This document shows positions 37,951 through 48,098 of a stretch of 64,000 bases of DNA, piece after piece. Made by a program: the position numbers and the translations under genes. The stretch spans positions 62,001 to 126,000 of the forward strand of contig CALKXD010000007.1 of NCBI GenBank assembly GCA_938003855.1. The letters are read 5' to 3'. How positions within the stretch are numbered: the stretch's first letter is position 1; the number at the start of each line of letters is the position of its first letter. The notes under the pieces are model-generated. The model ran no database searches. It worked only from the letters and a program-made list of their open reading frames with translations, and was not told where the DNA came from. This DNA comes from an uncultured Granulosicoccaceae bacterium (GTDB taxonomy: Bacteria > Pseudomonadota > Gammaproteobacteria > Granulosicoccales > Granulosicoccaceae).

Positions 37951-39576
37951 ATGTCCACAAACGCCGCGCGTGACTTCGGTGACGCCCTAGACTTGTCTGT
38001 CTATGGCATCAACAGCGTTGCAGAAGTACTTCATAATCCCAGTTTTGAAACATTATTCGCCGAGGAGACTCGCGATGATCTGGTTGGTTTTGAGCGATCA
38101 TATCTGACCAGTCTAGGTGCAGTCGCTGTTGATACCGGTGAATTTACCGGTCGTTCCCCGAAAGACAAGTACATCGTCCGGGACGATGTCACCAGAGACA
38201 CGCTCTGGTGGTCTGATCAGGGTAAAAACGATAATAAGCCGATCGATCAATCTGTCTGGAATGATCTAAAAGCAGCTGTTGTCGGGCAGCTGTCCGGTAA
38301 TCGGCTTTTTGTTGTCGATACTTATTGCGGTGCCAACAAAGATACCCGTCTGGCAGTGCGTTTTATCTGCGAAGTGGCGTGGCAGGCGCACTTTGTAAAA
38401 AATATGTTTGTCCGTCCCACTGAAGCAGAACTTGCAACCTATGAGCCGGATTTTGTGGTGCTCAATGGTGCCAAAACCACCAACACTAAATGGCAGGAGC
38501 ATGGTTTAAATTCAGAGAATTTTATTGCCTTTAACCTGACCGAGAAAATGCAACTGATCGGTGGCTCCTGGTATGGCGGTGAAATGAAAAAAGGGATGTT
38601 CTCCCTCATGAACTACCTGCTGCCATTGCGCGGTATTGCCTCTATGCATTGCTCAGCGAACGTTGGTCACGACGGCGACGTCGCGGTATTTTTTGGGTTG
38701 TCAGGCACTGGCAAGACCACGCTGTCAGCGGATCCCAACCGCCTCTTACTCGGTGACGATGAGCATGGCTGGGACGATGAGGGCGTGTTTAACTTTGAAG
38801 GCGGCTGCTATGCCAAAACGATACGTCTGAGTCAGGAAGCAGAGCCCGATATCTATAACGCGATCCGGCGCAATGCATTGCTGGAAAATGTCGTTGTCCG
38901 TGACGATGGCACGATCGATTTCGACGATGGATCGAAAACCGAAAATGCCCGCGTATCCTATCCGATTGATCACATCGACAATATCGTAGCCCCGGTATCA
39001 AAAGCCGGCCATGCTACCAAGGTAATATTTCTGTCAGCAGATGCTTTTGGTGTTTTACCACCGGTATCCCGCCTGACGCCCGAGCAAACCAAGTATCACT
39101 TTTTGTCGGGCTTTACGGCAAAGCTGGCCGGTACCGAGCGTGGTATCACTGAGCCGACCCCCACTTTCTCTGCGTGCTTCGGTGCAGCCTTTCTGAGCTT
39201 GCACCCGACACGCTACGGCGAAGAACTGGTCAAACGAATGGAAGCATCCGGTGCGCAGGCCTACCTGGTTAACACCGGGTGGAACGGCAGCGGTGAGCGA
39301 ATTTCTATAAAAGATACCCGTGCTATCATTGACGCTATCTTAAGCGGCGAGATCGACAACGCTGAAACCCGGCAGATTCCGATCTTCAACCTGCAGGTGC
39401 CGGTGTCATTACCCGGGGTCAGTGACGGCATTCTGGATCCAAGTCAGACCTATGCTGATCCTGCGCAATGGGAAAAACTGGCGCGTGACCTGGCGGCTCA
39501 GTTTATCGACAACTTCGCCAAGTATACTGATACTGCAGAAGGTAAATCGCTGGTGAGTGCCGGCCCGCAGTTATAG
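37951..39576 (+). CDS. pckA: Phosphoenolpyruvate carboxykinase (ATP)
   Basis: This is the gluconeogenic enzyme that converts oxaloacetate and ATP to phosphoenolpyruvate. At 541 residues it has the normal size. Key motifs are [14 protein letters not shown] (substrate-binding Arg), the P-loop [11 protein letters not shown], the metal/Asp motif [11 protein letters not shown], and [12 protein letters not shown] near the C-terminus. A strong Shine-Dalgarno (AGGAGAG) precedes the ATG. The gene appears to be monocistronic and ends at a 14-bp hairpin, then a bidirectional terminator shared with the converging BepA-like gene. Confidence 0.97.
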   Translation: MSTNAARDFGDALDLSVYGINSVAEVLHNPSFETLFAEETRDDLVGFERSYLTSLGAVAVDTGEFTGRSPKDKYIVRDDVTRDTLWWSDQGKNDNKPIDQSVWNDLKAAVVGQLSGNRLFVVDTYCGANKDTRLAVRFICEVAWQAHFVKNMFVRPTEAELATYEPDFVVLNGAKTTNTKWQEHGLNSENFIAFNLTEKMQLIGGSWYGGEMKKGMFSLMNYLLPLRGIASMHCSANVGHDGDVAVFFGLSGTGKTTLSADPNRLLLGDDEHGWDDEGVFNFEGGCYAKTIRLSQEAEPDIYNAIRRNALLENVVVRDDGTIDFDDGSKTENARVSYPIDHIDNIVAPVSKAGHATKVIFLSADAFGVLPPVSRLTPEQTKYHFLSGFTAKLAGTERGITEPTPTFSACFGAAFLSLHPTRYGEELVKRMEASGAQAYLVNTGWNGSGERISIKDTRAIIDAILSGEIDNAETRQIPIFNLQVPVSLPGVSDGILDPSQTYADPAQWEKLARDLAAQFIDNFAKYTDTAEGKSLVSAGPQL

Positions 39577-39580
39577 TGCC

Positions 39581-39615
39581 GACCCGTCACCGGCAGACAA
39601 CGCCGGTGACGGGTC
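39581..39615 (+). repeat. 14-bp perfect hairpin directly after pckA
   Basis: GACCCGTCACCGGC (39581-39594) pairs perfectly with 39602-39615 around a 7-base loop, starting 5 bases after the pckA stop. No T-run follows. It is probably an mRNA 3'-end stabiliser or the first of two tandem termination hairpins. Confidence 0.75.
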
Positions 39616-39633
39616 GATAGATCGCAGGCACAC

Positions 39634-39669
39634 AAAAAAAGCCGCCGGTTGACACCGGCGGCTTTTTTT
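39634..39669. terminator. Bidirectional intrinsic terminator
   Basis: A 9-bp GC-rich stem GCCGCCGGT/ACCGGCGGC with a 4-base loop (39641-39662) is flanked by seven A on the left and seven T on the right. It should therefore terminate both pckA from the left and the BepA-like gene from the right. This is the clearest intrinsic terminator in the window. Confidence 0.95.
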
Positions 39670-39688
39670 ATAGAGCAACGAAACAGGG

Positions 39689-41104
39689 TCAGTTGTTGTT
39701 ACGTAGTATATTGCGACTTTGCGAAATTCTGGCAGTGATCCTGGCCTCTTCATTGGATTCTTTTTGCACCGACCGCAAAGCCAGTTCTAACTGATTGATC
39801 GCCTCGCGGGTATCGTTAAGCGAGAAAAAGTAATCGGCCATGGCTTCGTGGGCGGCTGGCAGTCTGCCTTTCACTCTGAGTACTTCAGCGTATTTGCGAT
39901 AGACATCCGGTGATGGTGTCAGGTTGTTGCGCAAGTAGCTCTTGATGACTCCCTCGGATCGATCAGTGCGGTTCTGGCGGCCGAGCATCCCAAGGTATTG
40001 TTCCACAGCGGCATAGTTATCGGGTTGGATATTGATCACTGCGCTGTAAATACCTTCGGCGCGAGCACTGTCATTATTGGCAATCGCTACGCGCGCGCCC
40101 AGCAGTTGCACGGACGGGTTGGTCCCCAGTAAGGCCTGCAATCGTTCCATCAGCGGCAGGCAGTCCGCAGATTTACCTGCCTGTAGCAGCAACAGGATCC
40201 GGCCGTAGAGCCGTACCGCTTCGCTATTGCTGATATGTCCCTGTGCCAGCGCCGTTTGCATGGCGGCGGGGTCCCGCGTGTGCTGTAGTCGTAACTTCAT
40301 TTGTTGTAGCTGGAAATCGACGCTGTTCTGCACGCCAATCGGGTTGGCCAGACGCGATGCGTTGTTACGCGCCTCGGAGATGCGGTTGTTGGTGAGCGGA
40401 TGAGTGCGAAGAAACTCCATGCGCTCGGTTGAAGTAAGTGCTATCCGGCGACGTAATACTTCGAAAAAATCGACCATGCCGCGCGGGTTGTAACCGGCAT
40501 CTGTGAGCAGTTGAATGCCAATGCGATCCGCTTCGTACTCGTGGGTGCGGGTGAAGTTTATCGCTGATTGCTGGCTGGCGGCGATGCCAGTCAGTAGTGC
40601 GGCCTGTCCGGCTTCGGCTGATTGCTGGCTGAGCAGTATGGCAGCCAGAATTGTGGCCGCAGTTTTCAGTCCGGTGTTACCCTGAGAGGCATACAGTCTG
40701 GCGATGTGCCGTTGCAGAACATGTGCGGCCTCGTGTGCAATGACACTGGCTAATTGAGCTTCATTATGGGCCGCCGTAATCAGCCCGGTATTGATGCCAA
40801 TAAAGCCACCGGGCAGCGCAAAGGCATTAATTTCAGGGTTATCGATGACGAAAAAGGTGAAATCGGGGCTGTCAGCGCGGGACTGCGAGGACACCAGCCG
40901 CTGACCCAGCTTCTGAACGTAGTCATTTAACTCGGTATCGGTATTTAACACCAGGTGCTGGCGAATCTGACGCATGTAATTGCGCCCGATGGATTGTTCG
41001 TCGCGTGGCGACATCACCTGGTCAGCAGGCTCACCCATCTGTGGCAGGTTCAATTGCTGTCGCGCGCTGCTGTGCGTTGCACTCATCGAAAGAGCAAGCG
41101 CCAT
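39689..41104 (-). CDS. bepA: BepA-like M48 metalloprotease with TPR domain
   Basis: This periplasmic zinc protease/chaperone monitors LptD and BAM-dependent outer-membrane protein assembly. It has 471 residues. The zinc motif HEAAH lies at residues 124-128 with the third ligand in THEYEADRIG; TPR repeats fill the C-terminal half (SVQLLGARVAIANNDSARAE, LRVKGRLPAAHEAMADYFFS). The first in-frame start, the ATG at 41104, gives a short signal MALALSMSATHSSA with no basic residue. The open frame upstream encodes QRLLHLA, which would supply a positive charge, so a non-standard upstream start is possible. It converges on the terminator shared with pckA. Confidence 0.9.
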   Translation of the reverse strand: MALALSMSATHSSARQQLNLPQMGEPADQVMSPRDEQSIGRNYMRQIRQHLVLNTDTELNDYVQKLGQRLVSSQSRADSPDFTFFVIDNPEINAFALPGGFIGINTGLITAAHNEAQLASVIAHEAAHVLQRHIARLYASQGNTGLKTAATILAAILLSQQSAEAGQAALLTGIAASQQSAINFTRTHEYEADRIGIQLLTDAGYNPRGMVDFFEVLRRRIALTSTERMEFLRTHPLTNNRISEARNNASRLANPIGVQNSVDFQLQQMKLRLQHTRDPAAMQTALAQGHISNSEAVRLYGRILLLLQAGKSADCLPLMERLQALLGTNPSVQLLGARVAIANNDSARAEGIYSAVINIQPDNYAAVEQYLGMLGRQNRTDRSEGVIKSYLRNNLTPSPDVYRKYAEVLRVKGRLPAAHEAMADYFFSLNDTREAINQLELALRSVQKESNEEARITARISQSRNILRNNN

Positions 41105-41670
41105 AGCAAGATGTAGCAGTCGTTGATGGTGCAGATCGGCAGCCTTGGGATGTGTCCCGGTCAGTACAAGCAGTTTTGCATCGGAAAGCGTACCCGAAAC
41201 ACTGCGTCAAGGGTATTGCGCTTGTGATACGTGTAGCCAAATTGACACACCGATTCGTTGCTTTTCAGTGATTGGCGATGTTTGTAACGGTATCGGCCAA
41301 CTAGTGGCTGAGCTTGCCTTTTGATTACTGTGGGTTGCTGAAGTGCACGTTATTGAGTGGATCGGGTGTTGTGATCGGATCTGCGACAGGTTTTTTCGTC
41401 TAAACGGAACTTTTTGCCATACATCGAAGATTGCAGTGCATCAACACTGGACGCTGATGTGACTAAATGTCATATTAGCAACTGATGCATATTTGGCGTC
41501 AAAAAAATTTCGCTAACTCCAGGCGAAAAGCGGCAGCTTCTCTCCGTGCACTCAGGGAAGTGTGGCCGATTCCAGTATGACAGGATAAACGACCTCACCG
41601 GGTTAGACCCTCAGATCACACTGAACGAATCAGATCCCCAAACTCAAAGACAAAAACAGGTGGCAGAAAA
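41105..41670. other. Long leader/promoter region upstream of ilvI
   Basis: The 566 bases between the divergent BepA-like and ilvI genes contain no credible gene. A perfect TTGACA occurs at 41242-41247 on plus without a good -10 at the right spacing. The stretch 41390-41520 is AT-rich and promoter-like. I looked for an attenuation leader peptide rich in Leu, Ile and Val codons and did not find one. Confidence 0.4.
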
Positions 41671-43392
41671 GTGGAATTATCCGGTGGAGAGATAATCATC
41701 CGGACCCTTCAAGATGAAGGCGTTGAATACGTTTTTGGATATCCCGGTGGTGCGGTGTTGCATATTTACGATGCAATATTCCGCCAGCAGGCGGTACAGC
41801 ATATTCTGGTCAGGCATGAGCAGGGCGCTACTCATATGGCTGATGGCTATGCGCGTGCAACGGGTAAGCCCGGTGTGGTGCTGGTGACCTCTGGTCCGGG
41901 TGCCACCAATGCCATTACAGGAATCGCCACAGCGCACCTCGACTCGATTCCATTGGTGGTGATCACCGGCCAGGTGACCTCAAAATATATTGGCACCGAC
42001 GCCTTCCAGGAAGTCGACGCCATTGGTTGCACACGTCCCTGTGTGAAGCACAATTTTATGGTTAAAAGCATCGACGAGATCGCCACGGTGATGCGCAAGG
42101 CGTTCTATGTGGCAACCACGGGTCGACCCGGGCCGGTGGTTGTTGATATCCCTAAAGATTTCACCGCGCCACATATAAAAATCCCCTACGAGTATCCAGA
42201 GCAGGTCAACATGCGCTCCTACGTCCCCGTCAGTGGCGGGCACAGTGGGCAGGTGCGCAAGGCCGTCGAACTGCTCGCACAGGCCAAGCGACCGGTAATC
42301 TACTCAGGTGGCGGAGTATTGATGAGCGGTGCCGACAGTGAGTTGCGTCAGATCACTCGTGAACTCGGCTATCCGATCACCAGCACTCTGATGGGGCTTG
42401 GTGCATATCCGTCCAGTGATGACCAGTTTATTGGCATGCTTGGCATGCACGGTACCTATGAAGCCAATATGTCGATGCACAACTGTGATGTACTGCTGGC
42501 AGTTGGCGCACGGTTTGATGACCGGGTGACCGGTGAGATTGCGCACTTCTGTCCAAACGCAAAGATTATCCACATCGATATCGATCCGACATCTATCTCG
42601 AAGAACATCAGTGTCGATGTTCCAATTGTCGGAGATGTCAAAAAAGTACTGTTGCGGATGATAGAGCTGCTTGCCGAAGACAGTCGTCGTGCCAACCCGG
42701 CTGAAATATCAGCGTGGTGGGATCAGATCAAGCAATGGCAGGCTAAAAAGAGTCTGGCTTACGAGGCAAGCGACACTGTCATCAAGCCGCAGTTTGTCGT
42801 GGAAAAACTCTGGGAGGTCACCAACGGCGATGCCTACGTGACGTCTGATGTCGGTCAGCACCAGATGTGGGCGGCGCAGTACTATGGATTCAACAAGCCG
42901 CGACGCTGGATAAACTCCGGCGGGCTCGGCACGATGGGATTCGGCTTGCCTGCGGCGTTGGGGGTCAAGTTTGCGTATCCCGATGAGGATGTCGTGTGCA
43001 TAACCGGTGAGGCAAGTATTCAGATGTGCCTGCAGGAGCTCTCCACCGCCAAGCAATACGCGTTGCCGGTGAAGGTAATCAATCTGAACAACCGGTATCT
43101 GGGAATGGTAAGGCAGTGGCAGGAGTTTGCCTATGAAGGTCGCTACTCACACTCTTACGTTGACGCGTTGCCGGATTTTTTAAAGCTTGCTGAATCCTAC
43201 GGGCATGTCGGGATGAAGATAGAAAGCCCGGCCGATGTCGAAGGCGCGCTGCGCGAGGCATTTGCCATGAAAGACCGGCTGGTTTTTATGGATTTCATCA
43301 CTGATGACACTGAAAACGTTTACCCGATGATTGAAGCGGGCAAGGGGCATCAGGAAATGCGCATGCATCCGAAAGCCGGAGAACTCGCGTGA
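41671..43392 (+). CDS. ilvI: Acetolactate synthase, large catalytic subunit
   Basis: This thiamine-diphosphate enzyme condenses pyruvate with pyruvate or 2-oxobutyrate in branched-chain amino acid synthesis. It has 573 residues. The catalytic Glu50 is in [20 protein letters not shown], the FAD/middle domain includes [11 protein letters not shown], and the ThDP motif begins [15 protein letters not shown] and ends [16 protein letters not shown] start follows an AGGTGG-type ribosome site. The stop overlaps the GTG of ilvH (GTGA), so the two subunits are coupled. The similarity is closer to IlvI than IlvB. Confidence 0.96.
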   Translation: MELSGGEIIIRTLQDEGVEYVFGYPGGAVLHIYDAIFRQQAVQHILVRHEQGATHMADGYARATGKPGVVLVTSGPGATNAITGIATAHLDSIPLVVITGQVTSKYIGTDAFQEVDAIGCTRPCVKHNFMVKSIDEIATVMRKAFYVATTGRPGPVVVDIPKDFTAPHIKIPYEYPEQVNMRSYVPVSGGHSGQVRKAVELLAQAKRPVIYSGGGVLMSGADSELRQITRELGYPITSTLMGLGAYPSSDDQFIGMLGMHGTYEANMSMHNCDVLLAVGARFDDRVTGEIAHFCPNAKIIHIDIDPTSISKNISVDVPIVGDVKKVLLRMIELLAEDSRRANPAEISAWWDQIKQWQAKKSLAYEASDTVIKPQFVVEKLWEVTNGDAYVTSDVGQHQMWAAQYYGFNKPRRWINSGGLGTMGFGLPAALGVKFAYPDEDVVCITGEASIQMCLQELSTAKQYALPVKVINLNNRYLGMVRQWQEFAYEGRYSHSYVDALPDFLKLAESYGHVGMKIESPADVEGALREAFAMKDRLVFMDFITDDTENVYPMIEAGKGHQEMRMHPKAGELA

Positions 43393-43892
43393 GCAAAGAA
43401 AACCGACATATCATAGCGGTACTCATGGAAAACGAGTCAGGCGCTCTGTCCCGCGTTGCAGGGCTGTTCAGCATGCGTGGCTACAATATCGAGTCGCTGA
43501 CGGTTGCTCCCACTAATGACCCGACACTGTCGCGTGCGACGGTTGTGACCCGGGGTGACGACAGAACGATTGAGCAGATCACCAAGCAACTGAATAAACT
43601 GGTTGATATTGTTCGTCTGGTCGATCTCACAGAAGCGGCCCACGTCGAGCGTGAAATGATGTTGATAAAAGTCCGCGCGACTGGCAACCAGCGTGAAGAG
43701 ATCAAGCGACTGACGGACATCTTCCGCTCTAAAATTATCGACGTTACCGAGTCCACCTACATTGTTGAACTCACCGGCGACAGTCACAAGCTGGATGCCT
43801 TTATGAGCAGCGTCGGCGATGACCATATCCTTGAAGTCGTGCGCTCCGGAGTAACCGGAATCGCCCGCGGCGAAAGAGGCCTCAAGGTCTAG
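43389..43892 (+). CDS. ilvH: Acetolactate synthase, small regulatory subunit
   Basis: This ACT-domain regulatory subunit activates the large subunit and confers valine feedback inhibition. It has 167 residues. It starts with a GTG overlapping the ilvI stop. Signature pieces are [39 protein letters not shown] and [12 protein letters not shown], then the C-terminal domain [16 protein letters not shown]. ilvC, commonly next, is missing here; pssA follows after a 372-base gap. Confidence 0.96.
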   Translation: MSKENRHIIAVLMENESGALSRVAGLFSMRGYNIESLTVAPTNDPTLSRATVVTRGDDRTIEQITKQLNKLVDIVRLVDLTEAAHVEREMMLIKVRATGNQREEIKRLTDIFRSKIIDVTESTYIVELTGDSHKLDAFMSSVGDDHILEVVRSGVTGIARGERGLKV

Positions 43893-44264
43893 CCACCGGT
43901 TGCACCAACCGCATCACCACGGTGCGGTGGTAGTCCGCCAGAGAACACGCGTTTTTTACCTGGTGTTGCGGAGTCGTCTGTCCAGCTGACGTGAGTGATA
44001 GGGTCGGACGCTGACAGGGTATCGTCTGCGGGGCGCTTGTAATGTGCTTCGACAGAGAGCAGGAAACAGCGGCTGCTATTCGGTGTTATGATCGGGGTTG
44101 AGGCAGATACTGTCAAAGAACAACACGACACAGCTGCGGAAACGGTTTTTTCGATACCCGCATAAGCGGGTTTGCGGGCGTGGTTATGGCAAACTGGCTC
44201 CCTCCCTGTGTAGTTTAGCTGGTCGCTTGCAGCTGCACTGAGTTAGCTGCTCAACAAGGCAATA
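43893..44264. other. Gap between ilvH and pssA
   Basis: In these 372 bases, where many relatives carry ilvC, I find no complete gene. A dyad ACCCGC-ATAA-GCGGGT at 44156-44171 could be a weak hairpin. An 80-codon GTG-started frame on the minus strand (43889-44131) shares its stop with the ilvH end but has no recognisable family and no ribosome site. Confidence 0.4.
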
Positions 44265-45062
44265 ATGAACAGTCAATCAAATTCTACCGTGCAGCCCGAC
44301 GGCGGCCGCAAAAAACCTGGCAAGGGCATTTATCTGCTGCCCAATCTGTTTACCACCGCCGCGTTGTTTGCCGGGTTCTACGCCATTATAGCGGCGATAA
44401 ATAATCGCTTTGAGCAGGCTGCCGTGGCGGTGCTGATCGCCATGATACTCGACGGCCTCGATGGCAGAATTGCGCGACTGACAAACACCTCCAGTGACTT
44501 TGGCGCAGAGTATGACAGCATGTCAGACATGGTGTCGTTCGGGTTAGCACCCGCATTGATAATGTACGAGTGGTCACTGCACAATATAGCGCGGCAGGGC
44601 TTTGGTCATCTTGGATGGCTGGCGGCCTTTTTGTTTGCCGCCTGTGCGGCGTTGCGGTTGGCGCGGTTTAACGTACAGATCGGTACGGTCGACAAAAAGT
44701 TCTTCGTCGGACTGGCAAGTCCGGCAGCGGCCGCTTTGCTGGTGCTGACTGTTTGGGTTTTCCATGATGCAGGTTACACAGGCAGCAGTGTGTCCAGTCT
44801 GGCGCTGGTGGTGACAGTCGCCGGTGCGCTGCTGATGGTCAGTAATTTTAAGTACTACAGTTTCAAGGACATCGGGGCCAACAAGCGCGTGCCGTTTTTT
44901 ATGCTGTTGGGGTTGGTCTTTGTGTTTGTCTTTACCTCCATCGATCCGCCTAAAGTGTTGTTCACCTGCGTCATCGTTTACGCCTCATCCGGGCCCGTAC
45001 TGTGGGTCTGGCGATGGTTGCGCCGACGCAAACGGAGCAACCAGGCGGATATCGGCAAGTAA
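44265..45062 (+). CDS. pssA: CDP-diacylglycerol--serine O-phosphatidyltransferase
   Basis: This integral-membrane enzyme makes phosphatidylserine, precursor of phosphatidylethanolamine. It has 265 residues and several hydrophobic helices. The CDP-alcohol phosphotransferase motif is perfect: D63-xx-DG-xx-AR-(8)-G80-xxx-D84-xxx-D88 in DGLDGRIARLTNTSSDFG and onward. The N-terminus is basic (GGRKKPGKGIYLLPN), typical of the subclass II membrane enzyme rather than E. coli PssA. The ilvIH-(ilvC)-pssA linkage is common in proteobacteria. Confidence 0.95.
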   Translation: MNSQSNSTVQPDGGRKKPGKGIYLLPNLFTTAALFAGFYAIIAAINNRFEQAAVAVLIAMILDGLDGRIARLTNTSSDFGAEYDSMSDMVSFGLAPALIMYEWSLHNIARQGFGHLGWLAAFLFAACAALRLARFNVQIGTVDKKFFVGLASPAAAALLVLTVWVFHDAGYTGSSVSSLALVVTVAGALLMVSNFKYYSFKDIGANKRVPFFMLLGLVFVFVFTSIDPPKVLFTCVIVYASSGPVLWVWRWLRRRKRSNQADIGK

Positions 45063-45070
45063 GGCGTTCA

Positions 45071-45751
45071 GTGAGTACTCATTCCAGACAATACCTCGCT
45101 GCCATGGGAATCGACACCTGGGAATTGCGACGGCCGCCGGCAGTGACGGAGAATCCGCAGCAGCAACCGGCCGGGGTTCCCGCGCACGTACCTGAAAACG
45201 GGCGACCAAACCTGCAGCCAAACGCGCAGGCGGTCCCCGGGCGTGCCCCTGTGGCCAGGGCGGCAGGGCCGGTTGCCATAGTGCAAAGCACACTGACAAC
45301 GCTGGGCAGGAATCTGGCGTCGATGCTGTTGATGCCGGTTACCGACCGTGCCGGTTTGCCGCGTCGTGCTGTGCTGGTAGTAGTAGAGTCCCCCGAAATG
45401 AATCAAGCCGATCATCAATTGCTCGGGTCGATGCTGGGTGCCATTAAGTTGCAACCCGAAGACTATCAGTTGGTACAGACTGCCGCCGGAGCGGATCAGA
45501 CAACGGGCGTCGTAAGCTGCCGGGAGCTTGTTGCTGAAATTCAGCCTAAAGCTATTCTGGTGATGTCGAAGCTGGCTGACAGCACCGTGCTACAGCCACT
45601 TGATAGCCTGCGGGCGCAGATTCACCTGACAGATTGGTCGCGAGCGCAAGTGGCGGTCACCCTGCATCCGCGGGATATTAACGATAATCCGGCGTCGAAG
45701 CGTCCTGCATGGGAAGACTTGAAGCGCTTCAAGGCAGCCCTGGACACATAA
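45071..45751 (+). CDS. holD: DNA polymerase III psi subunit-like protein HolD
   Basis: This 226-residue protein starts STHSRQYLAAMGIDTWELRR, closely matching the SSB-linked clamp-loader psi subunit start (QLQQLGITQWSLRRP in E. coli, quoted from memory), and lies directly before rimI as holD does in enterobacteria. The psi-like core continues after about residue 100 (RRAVLVVVESPEMN, LLGSMLGAIKLQPEDYQL). Between them is a Pro/Gln/Ala-rich linker of some 60 residues, making it longer than E. coli HolD (137 aa). The GTG at 45071 has AAGG upstream; the longer frame from 45002 overlaps pssA. The assignment rests on the N-terminal motif and synteny. Confidence 0.75.
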   Translation: MSTHSRQYLAAMGIDTWELRRPPAVTENPQQQPAGVPAHVPENGRPNLQPNAQAVPGRAPVARAAGPVAIVQSTLTTLGRNLASMLLMPVTDRAGLPRRAVLVVVESPEMNQADHQLLGSMLGAIKLQPEDYQLVQTAAGADQTTGVVSCRELVAEIQPKAILVMSKLADSTVLQPLDSLRAQIHLTDWSRAQVAVTLHPRDINDNPASKRPAWEDLKRFKAALDT

Positions 45752-46258
45752 GTGGGTGACTTCTCAGTCGGGCCGACAGCCGACACGTTGCACACCATCA
45801 GGGCGATGACAAACGCCGATCTCGATGAAGTACTGCGCATCGAAAGGTCCAGTTATCAACTGCCCTGGAGTGAGCAGATTTTCAAAGATTGTCTGAAGGT
45901 GGGCTATCATAGTCTGGTGCTGGAGGGGCAGACTGGATTGTCCGGCTTTGTTATTTTCAGCAGTGCGGTCGGTGAGGCGCATGTTTTAAATTTGTGTGTT
46001 GATCCGGCACAACGGCGCAGCGGGTTTGCAGAGGCACTGCTGGCACAGGCGATATCGGTAGTGATTGTTACCGGTGCAAAAATACTGTTTCTGGAAGTAC
46101 GTGAGTCCAACAGAGGCGCTATCGCCCTGTACGAAAAAACCGGTTTTATAGAAACCGGGCGGCGGACAAACTATTACAATACAATTCCCAAAGATGGCGG
46201 CGATAAATCCGGCAGTCGGGAAGATGCGCTGGTGATGGCGCGCGATCTGACACTGTAG
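45752..46258 (+). CDS. rimI: Ribosomal protein S18 alanine N-acetyltransferase RimI
   Basis: This GNAT-fold enzyme acetylates the N-terminal alanine of ribosomal protein S18. It has 168 residues. GNAT motif A is VLNLCVDPAQRRSGFAEALL; the conserved segment LEVRESNRGAIALYEKTGF and the NYY tail motif (RRTNYYNT) follow. It begins with a GTG immediately after the holD TAA, so the pair is a tight operon. The N-terminal 18 residues before MTNADLDEVLRIE are weakly conserved, so an ATG start at 45806 is possible. Confidence 0.93.
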   Translation: MGDFSVGPTADTLHTIRAMTNADLDEVLRIERSSYQLPWSEQIFKDCLKVGYHSLVLEGQTGLSGFVIFSSAVGEAHVLNLCVDPAQRRSGFAEALLAQAISVVIVTGAKILFLEVRESNRGAIALYEKTGFIETGRRTNYYNTIPKDGGDKSGSREDALVMARDLTL

Positions 46259-46386
46259 CGGTAGGTCAACGCCGGGCAGAGCAGGGTAGCAACAAAGCGC
46301 TGGTGACACTGTATTTATAACGCTGCAGAGAGCGACTCTCACAGTGCGGTCATCCGGGTACCACAACAAATCAGGGTTTTTGAAGT

Positions 46387-47985
46387 ATGAGTGATGGCAC
46401 AATTGTCGGTGAGATTAATAAGCGACGTACGTTCGCCATTATCTCTCACCCGGATGCCGGTAAGACGACGCTGACCGAAAAACTGTTGTTGTTTGGTGGT
46501 GCGATTCAGTTGGCTGGCACGGTGAAGGGACGTAAAGCGGCGCGTCACGCCACCTCGGACTGGATGCGGATGGAGCAGGAACGCGGTATTTCCGTGACTT
46601 CTTCGGTGATGCAGTTTCCCTATAAAGAGCGCATCGTTAACCTGCTTGATACACCCGGCCACGAAGACTTCTCTGAAGATACCTATCGCACACTGACTGC
46701 CGTAGATTCTGCACTGATGGTGATCGATGTCGCCAAGGGCGTAGAGCCGCGAACAGAAAAACTGATGGAAGTGTGCCGGTTGCGCACGACGCCAGTGATG
46801 ACTTTTATCAACAAGCTAGATCGTGAAGGGCGCGACCCGATCGACCTGATGGACGAGGTCGAACAGCGGCTTAATATTCGCTGTGCACCCATCACCTGGC
46901 CGATTGGTATGGGTAAGCGCCTGAAGGGTGTCTACCACCTGCGTAACAACACCGTGCATTTTTATTCTGCACAACACGGTGGCAAGGTTCAGGAGGGCGA
47001 AGTCGTTCAGGGGATCGATAACCCCAAGCTTGATGATATTCTCGGGGATATGGCGGACGAGCTTCGCGAAGAGCTGGAACTCGTCCAGGGTGCGAGCAAT
47101 CCGTTTGATCTGCAGCAATATCTGGCCGGAGAGCTTACGCCGGTGTTTTTCGGCTCGGCGATCAACAATTTTGGCATCGCCGAGTTGCTGGATGATTTTG
47201 TAGAGTATGCGCCGCCGCCGCAGCCGCGCGATACGCTCACACGCGAAGTCAGCCCCACAGAAGAGAAATTCTCTGGTTTTGTTTTCAAGATTCAGGCGAA
47301 TATGGATCCGCAACATCGCGACCGTATTGCGTTTATGCGTATCTGCTCCGGCAAGTACGAAAAAGGCATGAAAGCGAAGCATGTACGGCTGAAAAAGGAT
47401 ATCAAGTTTTCCGATGCGCTGACCTTTTTTGCTTCTGACAGAGGCAGTCTCGATCAAGCCTTCAGCGGCGACATCATCGGCTTGCACAATCATGGCACGA
47501 TTCGAATTGGTGACACTTTCACACTTAACGAAGAGCTGCTGTTCACCGGCATCCCGAACTTTGCTCCCGAACTGTTCCGGCGCGCTGTTTTGCGTGATCC
47601 GTTAAAGATGAAGCAACTGCAGAAAGGCCTGGGGCAATTGTGTGAGGAGGGTGCAACCCAGCTATTTAAGCCGTTGAACAACAACGATCTCATTCTCGGG
47701 GCGGTCGGTATACTGCAATTCGATGTGGTCAGCCAGCGTCTGCAGGACGAATACAAAGTCGACTGTCAGTTTGAAACCGTTAATGTGCAACAGGCTCGCT
47801 GGGTGAAGGTGCCGGACGAAAAAATGCTGCGGGAATTCAAAACCAAGGCGGCGGCCAATCTGTCGGTGGATCATGCTGACGAGCTTGTCTATCTTGCACC
47901 GACGCGGGTAAATCTGACGATGACGCTGGAGCGTTGGCCTGATATAGAATTTCTTGCCACACGTGAACAATCGGGTATTAACTGA
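46387..47985 (+). CDS. prfC: Peptide chain release factor 3
   Basis: This translational GTPase recycles RF1 and RF2 after peptide release. It has 532 residues, the usual length. G-domain motifs are [16 protein letters not shown] (P-loop), the RF3 switch [30 protein letters not shown] and [14 protein letters not shown]. The C-terminal domains include [16 protein letters not shown] and [11 protein letters not shown]. It appears to be monocistronic. Confidence 0.97.
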   Translation: MSDGTIVGEINKRRTFAIISHPDAGKTTLTEKLLLFGGAIQLAGTVKGRKAARHATSDWMRMEQERGISVTSSVMQFPYKERIVNLLDTPGHEDFSEDTYRTLTAVDSALMVIDVAKGVEPRTEKLMEVCRLRTTPVMTFINKLDREGRDPIDLMDEVEQRLNIRCAPITWPIGMGKRLKGVYHLRNNTVHFYSAQHGGKVQEGEVVQGIDNPKLDDILGDMADELREELELVQGASNPFDLQQYLAGELTPVFFGSAINNFGIAELLDDFVEYAPPPQPRDTLTREVSPTEEKFSGFVFKIQANMDPQHRDRIAFMRICSGKYEKGMKAKHVRLKKDIKFSDALTFFASDRGSLDQAFSGDIIGLHNHGTIRIGDTFTLNEELLFTGIPNFAPELFRRAVLRDPLKMKQLQKGLGQLCEEGATQLFKPLNNNDLILGAVGILQFDVVSQRLQDEYKVDCQFETVNVQQARWVKVPDEKMLREFKTKAAANLSVDHADELVYLAPTRVNLTMTLERWPDIEFLATREQSGIN

Positions 47986-48098
47986 CGGATCCCAGCAGTG
48001 CACCGCTCGAGTGCCCGGCGCAGACTTCGTGGCAGCGGGCGGCGTGCTGCGCAAGAAAGCGTTTTGCAATGGCGCAGCCGCGGAGCTAGCCTGTCTGA

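Noticed and set aside
41105..41670. Attenuation leader peptide upstream of ilvI
   Set aside because: No short frame rich in Leu, Ile or Val codons followed by alternative hairpins was found.
43889..44131. 80-codon minus-strand frame after ilvH
   Set aside because: GTG start without ribosome site, no recognisable family; the CTAG shared stop could be chance.
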